DNA from: Bordetella parapertussis
GTDB taxonomy: Bacteria > Pseudomonadota > Gammaproteobacteria > Burkholderiales > SG8-41
DNA: 64,000 bases
Assembly (NCBI GenBank): GCA_945861275.1
Contig: CAMATZ010000031.1
Coordinates: 1 to 64,000, forward strand
Reading direction: 5' to 3'
Part shown: piece by piece, positions 1 through 7,196 of the stretch
How positions within the stretch are numbered: position 1 is the stretch's first letter
Layout of the letters: each line of letters begins with the position of its first letter
Made by a program: the position numbers and the translations under genes
The notes under the pieces: model-generated
Seen by the model: only the letters and a program-made list of their open reading frames with translations
Databases searched by the model: none
What the model was told of the DNA's origin: nothing

Positions 1-70
1 TAGGGCGCAATCCCATTGCGCCGCATGGCTACTTTGCAAACCGCATTCGGCGCAATGGGATTGCGCCCTA
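1..70. repeat. Perfect 23-bp inverted repeat, TAGGGCGCAAT family
   Basis: Bases 1-23 and 48-70 are exact reverse complements around a 24-base spacer, so RNA from this site would form a long hairpin. It ends 10 bases before the ribosome binding site of the cytochrome gene. A diverged copy with the same arm-spacer-arm plan lies at 23408-23466 and a short form at 2730-2759. This is an intergenic repeat family; the left edge of the window may cut a longer unit. Confidence 0.85.
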
Positions 71-89
71 CGCGCTGCCAGGAGGAGTG

Positions 90-407
90 ATGTTCGGTTC
101 GCAAAAAAATAGAATGACGGTCCTGTTGGGCGCAGCACTACTGCTCGCGTCCCACGCAGCGCTGGCGCAGCAGGCGAAGCCGCTGGGATTTCCCGATGCG
201 CCCGGCCGCGAGACGACAATGAAGTTGTGTTTTCAGTGCCATTCCGACGCCATGTGGCGGGACCATCGCCAGGACCGCAGAGGATGGGAAGGCGTGATCT
301 ACCGCATGGTAGGGCGGGGCGCGCTGTGGACCGAGGACGAGGTCAACGCCATGGCTGTTTATCTCGGCACCGTGTACACGACACAAGACGGCAAGCCCGT
401 TAAGTGA
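90..407 (+). CDS. Small periplasmic c-type cytochrome
   Basis: The 105-residue product has a cleavable signal peptide (basic start, hydrophobic stretch, ALAQQ cleavage region near residue 26) and one heme-attachment motif, CFQCH, about 45-50 residues in. A Met in the MVGRG segment could be the distal heme ligand. It should be a monoheme electron carrier in the periplasm. ATG at 90 is preferred over the overlapping GTG at 87 because GGAGGA at 81-86 is placed for either. It lies 25 bases upstream of the Tat-exported TPP enzyme and is probably co-transcribed with it, which suggests it accepts electrons from that enzyme. The family is assigned from the motif only; the partner role is inference. 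Confidence 0.8.
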   Translation: MFGSQKNRMTVLLGAALLLASHAALAQQAKPLGFPDAPGRETTMKLCFQCHSDAMWRDHRQDRRGWEGVIYRMVGRGALWTEDEVNAMAVYLGTVYTTQDGKPVK

Positions 408-432
408 TCGCAGGATTTTAGCGGAGACACAC

Positions 433-2352
433 ATGAGAGAACTGGTCGCGCGCTACCTTCGTCACTCGATCTCACGGCGTGATTTCCTGAAGAGCCTGAC
501 CGCCACCGGCGTGTCGCTCGCCGCGGCTGAGTCTGTCCTGAGCACGTTGGTGCCGGTCGCACACGCGCAGGAGGCCGGCGGCGCGGCTGCGCGCGGGATC
601 AAGGTATTCGAAGGCAGCGGTGGCGCGTGCATGGCCGAGCAGCTAATTGCCTCGGGCGTTAAATACGTCTTCGGCAATTCGTCGAGCGAGGACGCGCAGT
701 TCTACGAGGCGCTCGTTGACCGGCCGCAGCTCAAGTACATCCTGACGCCGCACGAGGGGCCGGGCGCCGCGATGGCCGCGGGCTACGTCAAGGCCTCCGG
801 CGAGCCGACACTGGTGATGCAGGCGGCAGTGGTCGGTCTGATGAATGCGATGGGGCAGATGTATAACGCGTTCAAGGAACAGACACCGCTGGTGTTCTAC
901 AGCTACCGCACCGACCAGACGCGCCGCTCCGGGCGCGACGGTTTCGAGGAGGTGGCGAATCAGGAGCAGATCGTTGCCCCGCTCACCAAGTACAGCTGGA
1001 TGGCGCGCCGCGCCGACATGATCCCCGAAACCTTGCGCCGCGCTTTCAAGGCGGCGTGGACCCCGCCCTATGGCCCAACCTATGCGTCGTGGCATTCGGA
1101 TTTAATCGACGAGAAGGTGCGCACCGAAATCATTTCGCAGGACAAGGTGGACCCGCGCATGCGCGTGCGGCCCAACCCGGTGGAAGTGGAGCGGGCGGCG
1201 AAGCTGCTGGTCGAGGCCAGGCTGCCGCTGCTGATCGTCGGCGATGAGCTTTACCACACCAAGTCGGTGGCCAAGGCGGTCACGCTGGCCGAGCTGCTTG
1301 GTATGCCGGTGGCGCAGGCGCGGCAGATGTTTGCGAATTTTCCGACCGGACATCCGCTGTGGGTGGGTAACCTGCCGGTGGCGCGGATCAACTCGCTGAG
1401 CTACCCGAAGGACCCCGACGTCGTCATCAACGTCGGCAACAAGCTCCAGCACCAGTCGCCGGCGCTGATGGTCGGCCGCAACGTGAAATTCATCGACATG
1501 CGGATCGACAGTTGGAGCATGGGCAATGTGATGGCCACCGACGTGCCGCTGGTCGCGGATGTCGCCTACGGGCTGGACGATCTCATTGCGGCCGTGGAGG
1601 GCCTGATGACGCCGTCACTCAAGCAAAAGGCGCAGGAGCGGGCGGACGAGGTGCGTCGCTTCACCGAGCTAGCGAAGGGAATGCGGGCGCTGGTCACGAA
1701 AAACCCCGACTGGAACCGCAGCCCGATGCTCGCCGACCGTCTCACCTGGGAGATCGCCCAGTTCGCCGACAAGGACGCGATCATCGTGCACGAGGCGGGT
1801 TCGGTGAGCGCGCACAGCTTCGGCTTCAATCCGCTGGGCGGGCGCGAACTCTTTTTCTACTACGGCGCGCATCTCGGCTCGGGCGTCGGCACCGCAGCTG
1901 GGGTGAAGCTCGCGCGCCCGAACCAGCAGGTGATTTGTCTGGTCGGCGACGGCTCGTTCATCTTCGGCCCCACCGCGCTGTGGAATATGGCGCGGCTCGA
2001 ATTGCCGGTGATCACCGTGGTCTACAACAATCACGCCTACAGCGGCCCGCATGGCCGCGTCATAGACAAAGTACCGGGCGGGCGCATGGTGCAGACCGGC
2101 CAATTCGTTCACGACTACCTCGGCAAGCCCGACATGAACATGGCGCACATCGCCAAAGGCTTCGGCGTCGACGGCGAAGTGGTGTCGTCGCCGGGTGAGC
2201 TCAAGGCAGCGCTGGCGCGCGCCCGCCGCGCGACGGTCGAAGGCAAGCCTTACCTGATCGACGCGCAACTGGCGCGCGTGGGTGTGGCGTGGGCTGAGCA
2301 GCCGTGGGTGCCGCCGATCCGCATCGCACAGGAGCGCACACGGAAGGTGTAG
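433..2352 (+). CDS. Tat-exported thiamine-diphosphate-dependent enzyme
   Basis: This 639-residue protein has the three-domain fold of acetolactate synthase/benzoylformate decarboxylase-type enzymes. The catalytic Glu of the PYR domain is in PHEGPG (E108). The TPP/Mg signature starts at GDGS (505-508) and ends at the NN pair (532-533). Unusually for the family, the N-terminus carries a twin-arginine signal (SRRDFLK, about residues 14-20, then a hydrophobic stretch ending AHAQE), so the folded cofactor-loaded enzyme should be moved to the periplasm. The upstream gene is a periplasmic cytochrome c, compatible with an oxidative reaction that passes electrons to heme. The substrate cannot be told from sequence; oxo-acid decarboxylation or oxidation is the family expectation. 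ATG at 433 is the plausible start. Confidence 0.85.
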   Translation: MRELVARYLRHSISRRDFLKSLTATGVSLAAAESVLSTLVPVAHAQEAGGAAARGIKVFEGSGGACMAEQLIASGVKYVFGNSSSEDAQFYEALVDRPQLKYILTPHEGPGAAMAAGYVKASGEPTLVMQAAVVGLMNAMGQMYNAFKEQTPLVFYSYRTDQTRRSGRDGFEEVANQEQIVAPLTKYSWMARRADMIPETLRRAFKAAWTPPYGPTYASWHSDLIDEKVRTEIISQDKVDPRMRVRPNPVEVERAAKLLVEARLPLLIVGDELYHTKSVAKAVTLAELLGMPVAQARQMFANFPTGHPLWVGNLPVARINSLSYPKDPDVVINVGNKLQHQSPALMVGRNVKFIDMRIDSWSMGNVMATDVPLVADVAYGLDDLIAAVEGLMTPSLKQKAQERADEVRRFTELAKGMRALVTKNPDWNRSPMLADRLTWEIAQFADKDAIIVHEAGSVSAHSFGFNPLGGRELFFYYGAHLGSGVGTAAGVKLARPNQQVICLVGDGSFIFGPTALWNMARLELPVITVVYNNHAYSGPHGRVIDKVPGGRMVQTGQFVHDYLGKPDMNMAHIAKGFGVDGEVVSSPGELKAALARARRATVEGKPYLIDAQLARVGVAWAEQPWVPPIRIAQERTRKV

Positions 2353-2424
2353 GTGATATTTTCCGAAGTCAGGATTTAATTGCGGTCCCCGATTGTTCCT
2401 CGATCGCTCCCAGCCACGGCGTGT

Positions 2425-2509
2425 GTAGGTTGGCGGTGAGCGCAGCGATCCCCAACAATCGCGCGTGATTTGCAACAAATGTTGGGCTTCCTTTGTCAGC
2501 CCAACCTAC
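2425..2509. repeat. Imperfect palindrome, GTAGGTTGG...CCAACCTAC
   Basis: The ends GTAGGTTGG and CCAACCTAC are inverted, with a second inner pair (CCCCAACA against TGTTGGGC). A longer relative with the same termini lies at 45660-45802. It is the first of three palindromic units in the 507-base gap 2353-2859, which holds no convincing gene. It may act as a transcription terminator or mRNA stabiliser after the TPP gene. Confidence 0.7.
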
Positions 2510-2604
2510 CGGGCTTAAAATTATTTTATGGTAGTAAAGGATTGCTGTGGGTCACGCTGTCGCCGCAAAAATCGCACACAGGTGACGTTCGGGAGACCGT
2601 ACTT

Positions 2605-2716
2605 CGTCATTCCAGCGCAAGCTGGAATCCAGATCGTAACCCGATCCGAAGGATCTGATTTCAGATGCTTCGCATGGATGCACGAACTGGGTTCCAGCTT
2701 GCGCTGGAACGACGAG
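2605..2716. repeat. REP-like double hairpin (CGTCATTCCAGCG type)
   Basis: Two GC-rich hairpins, one at each end (CGTCATTCCAGC and its complement ending GGAACGACG), flank a central segment with smaller palindromes (GATCCGAAGGATC, ATGCTTCGCAT). Relatives sit at 5010-5120, 28824-28934, 40575-40711, 44588-44615 and 58805-58914. Such units are typical intergenic repeats of Burkholderiales and relatives. Confidence 0.8.
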
Positions 2717-2729
2717 GTGGTTATAGCGG

Positions 2730-2759
2730 CGTAGGGCGCAATAGGATTGCGCCCTACGA
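2730..2759. repeat. Short perfect palindrome, TAGGGCGCAAT family
   Basis: Arms of CGTAGGGCGCAAT face each other around a three-base loop (AGG). It looks like a version of the 1-70 repeat that has lost its middle. It lies downstream of the convergently transcribed minus-strand gene ending at 2860. Confidence 0.75.
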
Positions 2760-2859
2760 GTTGTGAGCGTGGAATCTATTGGCAATGTCCGCGAATCATA
2801 TTTACCGGGTATTTCCGTGTGTTCCGTTGTATATCACCATTGCGATAGTGCATTTGACG

Positions 2860-3879
2860 TCAGACAGCGTAAACGCCATGCACTGCTTTGCTGCCGCCGC
2901 TCCAGCCATGACACACTGCCGTGCAGGGCCCCCAGCCTCCTGCCACCATCAATTGCAAATCCTGCGGGTTCTTGATGGCGGGAATGAAGCAATCATCGTC
3001 ATCAGGATCGAGTTGCAGGTAAGGTGCCAGCGCGCGCACACGTTCCGGCCGCCAGTTGCCGCCGCCTTTGAGATCGCGCACCTTGCGCCCGGCGTATTGC
3101 GTGAGCCACGCGTGCACATCGGCGCGGCTCATGCCGGCTTTGGCGCAAATCGCCGCGTGCTGCGGCCCCATGGCCACCACCATGTCGGAGCGCGCGTGCA
3201 TATTCCATGAACCCATTGCGGTCATGGCGTCGGCAATGCCGGTGAGCAGCCGCTGCGGTTCATCGCTCACATCGTCAAAGGTGAGGCGCGGGCTTTCCAC
3301 CATGGCGCAGGTGATCACGTTATCTGTGGCCTGGTAACCCTTGGATACCGCCAGCGATTCCCACGGGCTGCGCTCGATGTTTTCGGTGAGGCAGGCGGTG
3401 TAGCGCATGGGCGTGGCGAAGATGGTGGCTGAAGCCAGCCCGGCAATACCACCGCCAAGATTCATCAACATCAAGCGTATCGCACGGCCTATGGTTGCGT
3501 TGGCGCGAAAGCCAGGGCCGAAGCAGCCATTGCCGCCATGGATGCCGATTTGTTGCGCATACGGACCGCTGACGATCATCAAGGGTGCTACGCCGTGCAT
3601 GGTGCCCTGCACGCCGTTGAGGTTGAATTCTTCGCGCAGCATCAGTTCCAACGCGCCCAGCACCACCGGCAGATACTCGGGTTTGCAGCCCGCCATCAGC
3701 GCGTGTATCGCGGCGGTGCGCACGGTGACCGGTTCCATTGCCGGAGGAATGTTGCCGATCAATTCATCGGGATTGCGCTTGGTACCCGTGATCATGCGCG
3801 CAACGCGCGCCTCGGTCGGCGTGACCACCGGCAGGCCGTCGGACCATTCTTTATCGAGAAAAAATTCGAACTCATCCAT
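2860..3879 (-). CDS. Conserved protein of unknown function
   Basis: The 339-residue soluble protein begins MDEFEFFLDKEWSDGLPVV and contains several Gly/Asn-rich conserved-looking stretches (GIHGGNGCFGPGF, LMLMNLGGG) and a C-terminal GGWGPCTAVCHGW segment with two cysteines. I do not recognise a family with an established reaction. Similar proteins are, to my recollection, found beside Bug genes and CoA enzymes in Burkholderiales, but this is memory, not a search. The start at 3879 is chosen over 3954 because the extra 25 residues have no conserved look. It follows the FAH-family gene on the same strand with a 109-base gap that contains a hairpin at 3931-3955. Confidence 0.75.
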   Translation of the reverse strand: MDEFEFFLDKEWSDGLPVVTPTEARVARMITGTKRNPDELIGNIPPAMEPVTVRTAAIHALMAGCKPEYLPVVLGALELMLREEFNLNGVQGTMHGVAPLMIVSGPYAQQIGIHGGNGCFGPGFRANATIGRAIRLMLMNLGGGIAGLASATIFATPMRYTACLTENIERSPWESLAVSKGYQATDNVITCAMVESPRLTFDDVSDEPQRLLTGIADAMTAMGSWNMHARSDMVVAMGPQHAAICAKAGMSRADVHAWLTQYAGRKVRDLKGGGNWRPERVRALAPYLQLDPDDDDCFIPAIKNPQDLQLMVAGGWGPCTAVCHGWSGGSKAVHGVYAV

Positions 3880-3930
3880 GAGAATTATTCGCGGCAGGCA
3901 ATGCCGTCGCGTAAATGCGGAACTCTGAAC

Positions 3931-3955
3931 GGTGGGCACAAACAGCGTGCCCACC
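3931..3955. repeat. Hairpin GGTGGGCAC...GTGCCCACC
   Basis: Nine-base arms face each other around a seven-base loop between two minus-strand genes. The same GTGCCCACCCTAC end occurs in the repeat at 23481-23572. It could attenuate readthrough from the FAH gene into the downstream gene. Confidence 0.6.
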
Positions 3956-3988
3956 CTACATGCGTGGGTAACGTTACGCCTCGTTTAA

Positions 3989-4903
3989 TCACACACCCTG
4001 CACCACCGGATTTTCCAGCGTGCCCACGCAATCCAGCTCGATGCGCACTTTGTCACCGGGCTTCAAAAAAATCCCGCGCGGGCGGCCCACGCCTGACGGC
4101 GTGCCGGTGGCGATCACGTCGCCGGGCAACAGCGTCATGCGGCGGCTCAGGTATTCGATCAGCTCTGCAATATTGAAAATCAGTTGATCCACCAGCGTGT
4201 CCTGCATCTTTTCCTGATTCACCCACAGTTGCAACCGGCATTGGTAGATATCCGGCACTTCGTCGGCGGGCGTGATCCACGGGCCCATGGGTGCGGAGGT
4301 CTCGAAATTCTTGTGGCCGAACCAGTCGATGCCCCAGCGCGGCCAGTCGGGGCGGCGTGACAGATCGCGTGCGGACACGTCGTTCATGATGGTGTAGCCG
4401 GCGACATGCTTCATCGCATCGGCCACGCTGATGTTGCGGCCCTTTTTACCGATCACCACGGCGCATTCGGCCTCCCAGTCGACTTTCTTTGAGGTGTTCG
4501 GCAGATGAATGGCGTCCCCGGGGCCGATCATGCAATGCTGTGCGGATTTCAGAAACAGATAAGGCTGCGTGGTTGCCTTGTTCACGCCCGCGCCCTCGGC
4601 GGACATTTCTTCGGCGTGCGCCATGTAGTTGGCGCCGGTGCAATAAATAGCCGGCGGATAATAAATCGGCGCCAGCAAACGCACCGAAGCCAGCGGCAAT
4701 TGCTTGCCGCGCGGCGCAGCGGCGAGCGCGTGCAGCGCGGGCAGGGCTTCGTCCCATGCACCCAACACCGCAAGCGTGGAGGTTGACCACGCGCTATTGG
4801 GCAGCGCTTCACGCAGATCAATCACCGTATTGCCGCCGGCCAGAATTCCCGCACACGTCGCGCCGTTGGCGTCCGCGTAGTTCAGCAGTTTGAAGCTAGA
4901 CAT
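3989..4903 (-). CDS. Fumarylacetoacetate hydrolase (FAH) family protein
   Basis: The 304-residue protein shows the FAH-fold metal site: E144 and E146 in DWEAE and D175 in MNDVSARD, followed by the C-terminal GTPSGVGRPRG loop. Members hydrolyse or decarboxylate beta-diketo or 2-oxo acids in the cytoplasm with Mg or Mn (fumarylpyruvate, 2-hydroxymuconate-type oxalocrotonate, 2-keto-3-deoxy acids). The exact substrate is not readable. It is transcribed first in a minus-strand pair with the unknown gene ending at 2860. An AAGGT ribosome-binding site precedes ATG at 4903. Confidence 0.9.
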   Translation of the reverse strand: MSSFKLLNYADANGATCAGILAGGNTVIDLREALPNSAWSTSTLAVLGAWDEALPALHALAAAPRGKQLPLASVRLLAPIYYPPAIYCTGANYMAHAEEMSAEGAGVNKATTQPYLFLKSAQHCMIGPGDAIHLPNTSKKVDWEAECAVVIGKKGRNISVADAMKHVAGYTIMNDVSARDLSRRPDWPRWGIDWFGHKNFETSAPMGPWITPADEVPDIYQCRLQLWVNQEKMQDTLVDQLIFNIAELIEYLSRRMTLLPGDVIATGTPSGVGRPRGIFLKPGDKVRIELDCVGTLENPVVQGV

Positions 4904-5009
4904 GTCGCGTGACCTTCTATTTAGGGCGAAACTTTAACATGATGCCAGCAGGTCCACCGTATAATGCCGCGCAACAAAAGCGGATGATTGAAGTGCAAAA
5001 GTTTCCTTA

Positions 5010-5120
5010 CTGTCGTTCCCGCCCCCGACTAAAGCATTCGAGGGCAGGCTGCGACGGGAACCCATAACGCATGTGCCAAATGCGCATATGCATGGGTTCC
5101 CGCCTGCGCGGGAACGACAG
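5010..5120. repeat. REP-like double hairpin with a nested 30-bp segment
   Basis: The outer ends are ACTGTCGTTCCCG and its complement ending GGGAACGACAG. The left hairpin is split by bases 5021-5050, a segment whose reverse complement recurs at 40672-40701 with 26 of 30 matches. It sits in the gap upstream of the Bug gene at 5149, so transcripts entering that gene would contain the structure. Confidence 0.75.
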
Positions 5121-5148
5121 TGTTGGTTTTGATCCAGATGGCAGCCTT

Positions 5149-6108
5149 ATGCGTCTAATATCGAAAAACTTGTTACTGAGTGCAAGCGTGTTGGTGGCCG
5201 CGTGCGCCTCCGCACAAAACTACCCCGCCAAACCCGTGCGCATCATCGTCCCCAACGCCCCCAGCGGCCTTGCCGATGTCAGTGCGCGCATCGTTGCGGC
5301 CAAACTTTCTGAAGCCTTCGCGCAGCAGTTCATTGTTGAAAACCGCGTCGGCGCCGGCAGCACGATAGGCACGGCAGCGGCGGTACGCGCAGCGCCCGAT
5401 GGCTACACGCTGCTCGTGGTATTCGACAGCCACGCCACCAATCCGCATCTGTTCAAGAGCCTCGACTACAACACGCTCAACGATCTCGCGCCGATTTCGC
5501 TGCTGGTGCGCGGCCCGCTGGTGCTGGTGGTGAATCCGGGCGTGCCGGCGACAACGGTGGCTGAACTGATTGCGCTCGCCAAAGCTAAACCCGGTGCGCT
5601 CAATTTCGCCAGTGTCGGCCCCGGTTCGCCGGCACGGCTGTTGCTGGAGCTGCTGCGGCTGGAAGCGCGTGTCGAAATCCTTAACGTGCCGTACAAGGGC
5701 GCAGGCGGCGCGATTACCGATTTGATCGCCGGCCATGTCGATGCGATGTTTCCTACGGTGTCGACCGCAGCACCCCATGTGCGCAGTAAACGTTTGCGTG
5801 CGATTGCGCTCACCTCTGAAAAGCCCTCTGCCGCGTTACCCGGCGTGCCGCTGATGATGAGCGTGTATCCGAATTTCCGCGCGGAATCATGGGTAGGCTT
5901 GCTGGCGCCCGTGAAGTTGCCGCCGGAAATCATCGCGCGGCTGCATGCTGGAAGCGCCAAAGTGCTGGCGCAACCCGAGGTTAAATCGCGCTTCGCTGAA
6001 TTGGGGCTGGAAACGGTTGGCAGCACGCCCGCGCAGTTCGAGCAGTGGATCAAGACCGAGATCGACCGCTGGGGGCAGGTGATACGCATGCAAAAAATTG
6101 TGCTGTAA
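5149..6108 (+). CDS. Bug/TctC-type solute-binding protein 1
   Basis: A 319-residue periplasmic carboxylate-binding protein of the tripartite tricarboxylate transporter family. It has a short signal peptide (ending CASAQ), then the family start YPAKPVRIIVP, the PDGYTLL turn and the NVPYKGAG ligand-loop motif. The usual PGG before the ligand Asp is replaced by PSGLAD. ATG at 5149 is preferred to 5071, whose extra residues come from the upstream repeat. It precedes a beta-hydroxyacid dehydrogenase by 36 bases, suggesting uptake of a hydroxy acid. No TctA/TctB genes are nearby. Confidence 0.9.
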   Translation: MRLISKNLLLSASVLVAACASAQNYPAKPVRIIVPNAPSGLADVSARIVAAKLSEAFAQQFIVENRVGAGSTIGTAAAVRAAPDGYTLLVVFDSHATNPHLFKSLDYNTLNDLAPISLLVRGPLVLVVNPGVPATTVAELIALAKAKPGALNFASVGPGSPARLLLELLRLEARVEILNVPYKGAGGAITDLIAGHVDAMFPTVSTAAPHVRSKRLRAIALTSEKPSAALPGVPLMMSVYPNFRAESWVGLLAPVKLPPEIIARLHAGSAKVLAQPEVKSRFAELGLETVGSTPAQFEQWIKTEIDRWGQVIRMQKIVL

Positions 6109-6144
6109 TACACGCTTTCCTCTATTCAACCTGCAAAGGACATC

Positions 6145-7038
6145 ATGACACTCTCGGTAGGCTTTATCGGTCTCGGAAACATGGGCAATCCGATGGCTTT
6201 GAACGTGCTCAAGAATGGCTATGCGCTGACGGTGTTTGACATGAATCCCAAGGCCATGCAAAACCTGGTTGAGGCCGGCGCCAAGGGCGCATCTTCGGCT
6301 GCGGGCGTTATCGAAAATGTTGACGTGCTTTTCACCAGCCTGCCGGGTTCACCGGAAGTCGAACCTTTTTACCTGGGCGCAGGCGGGGCCATCGAGTTGG
6401 CGAAAAAAGGCACGATACTGATTGACCTGAGCAGCGTGTTGCCTTCGACACCGCGCAAGATCGAAGCCGGCGCCAAGGCGCGCGGCCTGTTCTTTCTGGA
6501 AGCGCCGGTCAGTGGCGGTGTTACAGGAGCCAAGGCTGCAACGCTCGCGGTCATGACCGGTGGGGATGCGACGGTGCTGGAGCGTGTGGAGCCGATCCTC
6601 AACGCCATCGGGAAGAACATTTACCATGTGGGGCCGGCGGGCGCCGCCAACACCATCAAGGCCATCAATAACATGATGTCGACGGTGAATGCCTGCGCCA
6701 TGATGGAGGGATTTGCGGTCGGCCTGAAAGCGGGGCTTGATCTGAAGACCATGTCCGACATCGTCAAAGCGAGCAGCGGCAACAGCAATGCGCTGGCGCG
6801 CGTCGACCGCGCATTGATTCCGCGCGACTTCGAACCCGGCTTCAAAGTAGCGCTGATGAACAAGGACCTCGACACCTTTCATGCGATCGCGAAGGAAGTC
6901 CATGTCCCGGTGAGCTTCTCCAATATGGCCCAGCACTACCAACAGGCTGCGCTTGCCGCCGGGCTGGGCGAAAAAGACACCAGCGTGATTTTTACGATTA
7001 TCGAGCAGCGCGCGGCGCTCACGCCCGCGAAAAGCTGA
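6145..7038 (+). CDS. NAD(P)-dependent beta-hydroxyacid dehydrogenase
   Basis: At 297 residues this matches the 3-hydroxyisobutyrate dehydrogenase / tartronate semialdehyde reductase (GarR) family. The Rossmann motif GLGNMGNPM is at residues 9-17, the substrate loop at EAPVSGGVTGA, and the catalytic Lys at 172 (NTIKAINN). It would interconvert a 3-hydroxy acid and its semialdehyde in the cytoplasm. It follows a Bug gene closely. Specificity (hydroxyisobutyrate, tartronate semialdehyde, sulfolactaldehyde or other) is not resolved. Confidence 0.9.
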   Translation: MTLSVGFIGLGNMGNPMALNVLKNGYALTVFDMNPKAMQNLVEAGAKGASSAAGVIENVDVLFTSLPGSPEVEPFYLGAGGAIELAKKGTILIDLSSVLPSTPRKIEAGAKARGLFFLEAPVSGGVTGAKAATLAVMTGGDATVLERVEPILNAIGKNIYHVGPAGAANTIKAINNMMSTVNACAMMEGFAVGLKAGLDLKTMSDIVKASSGNSNALARVDRALIPRDFEPGFKVALMNKDLDTFHAIAKEVHVPVSFSNMAQHYQQAALAAGLGEKDTSVIFTIIEQRAALTPAKS

Positions 7039-7196
7039 ACTAAAAAATTGAGAATGGATTGGACGGATAGCGTCCGTATGTAGGGTGAGCAACTGGCCGC
7101 TTGCGGGAAACGCAAACTGCGGGTGTCGGCCCGTACCGCCCGTCTGAAGCGGGCTCCCAATTTTCAGGCAATGCCCGTAAATAGCCTGATTAGTTT

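Noticed and set aside
1669-2478. 269-residue antisense frame over the first TPP gene
   Set aside because: Shadow frame that extends into the repeat region; low-complexity Arg/His-rich product.
5071-5148. Longer start for Bug protein 1
   Set aside because: The added residues are translated from the REP-like repeat and would destroy the signal peptide.
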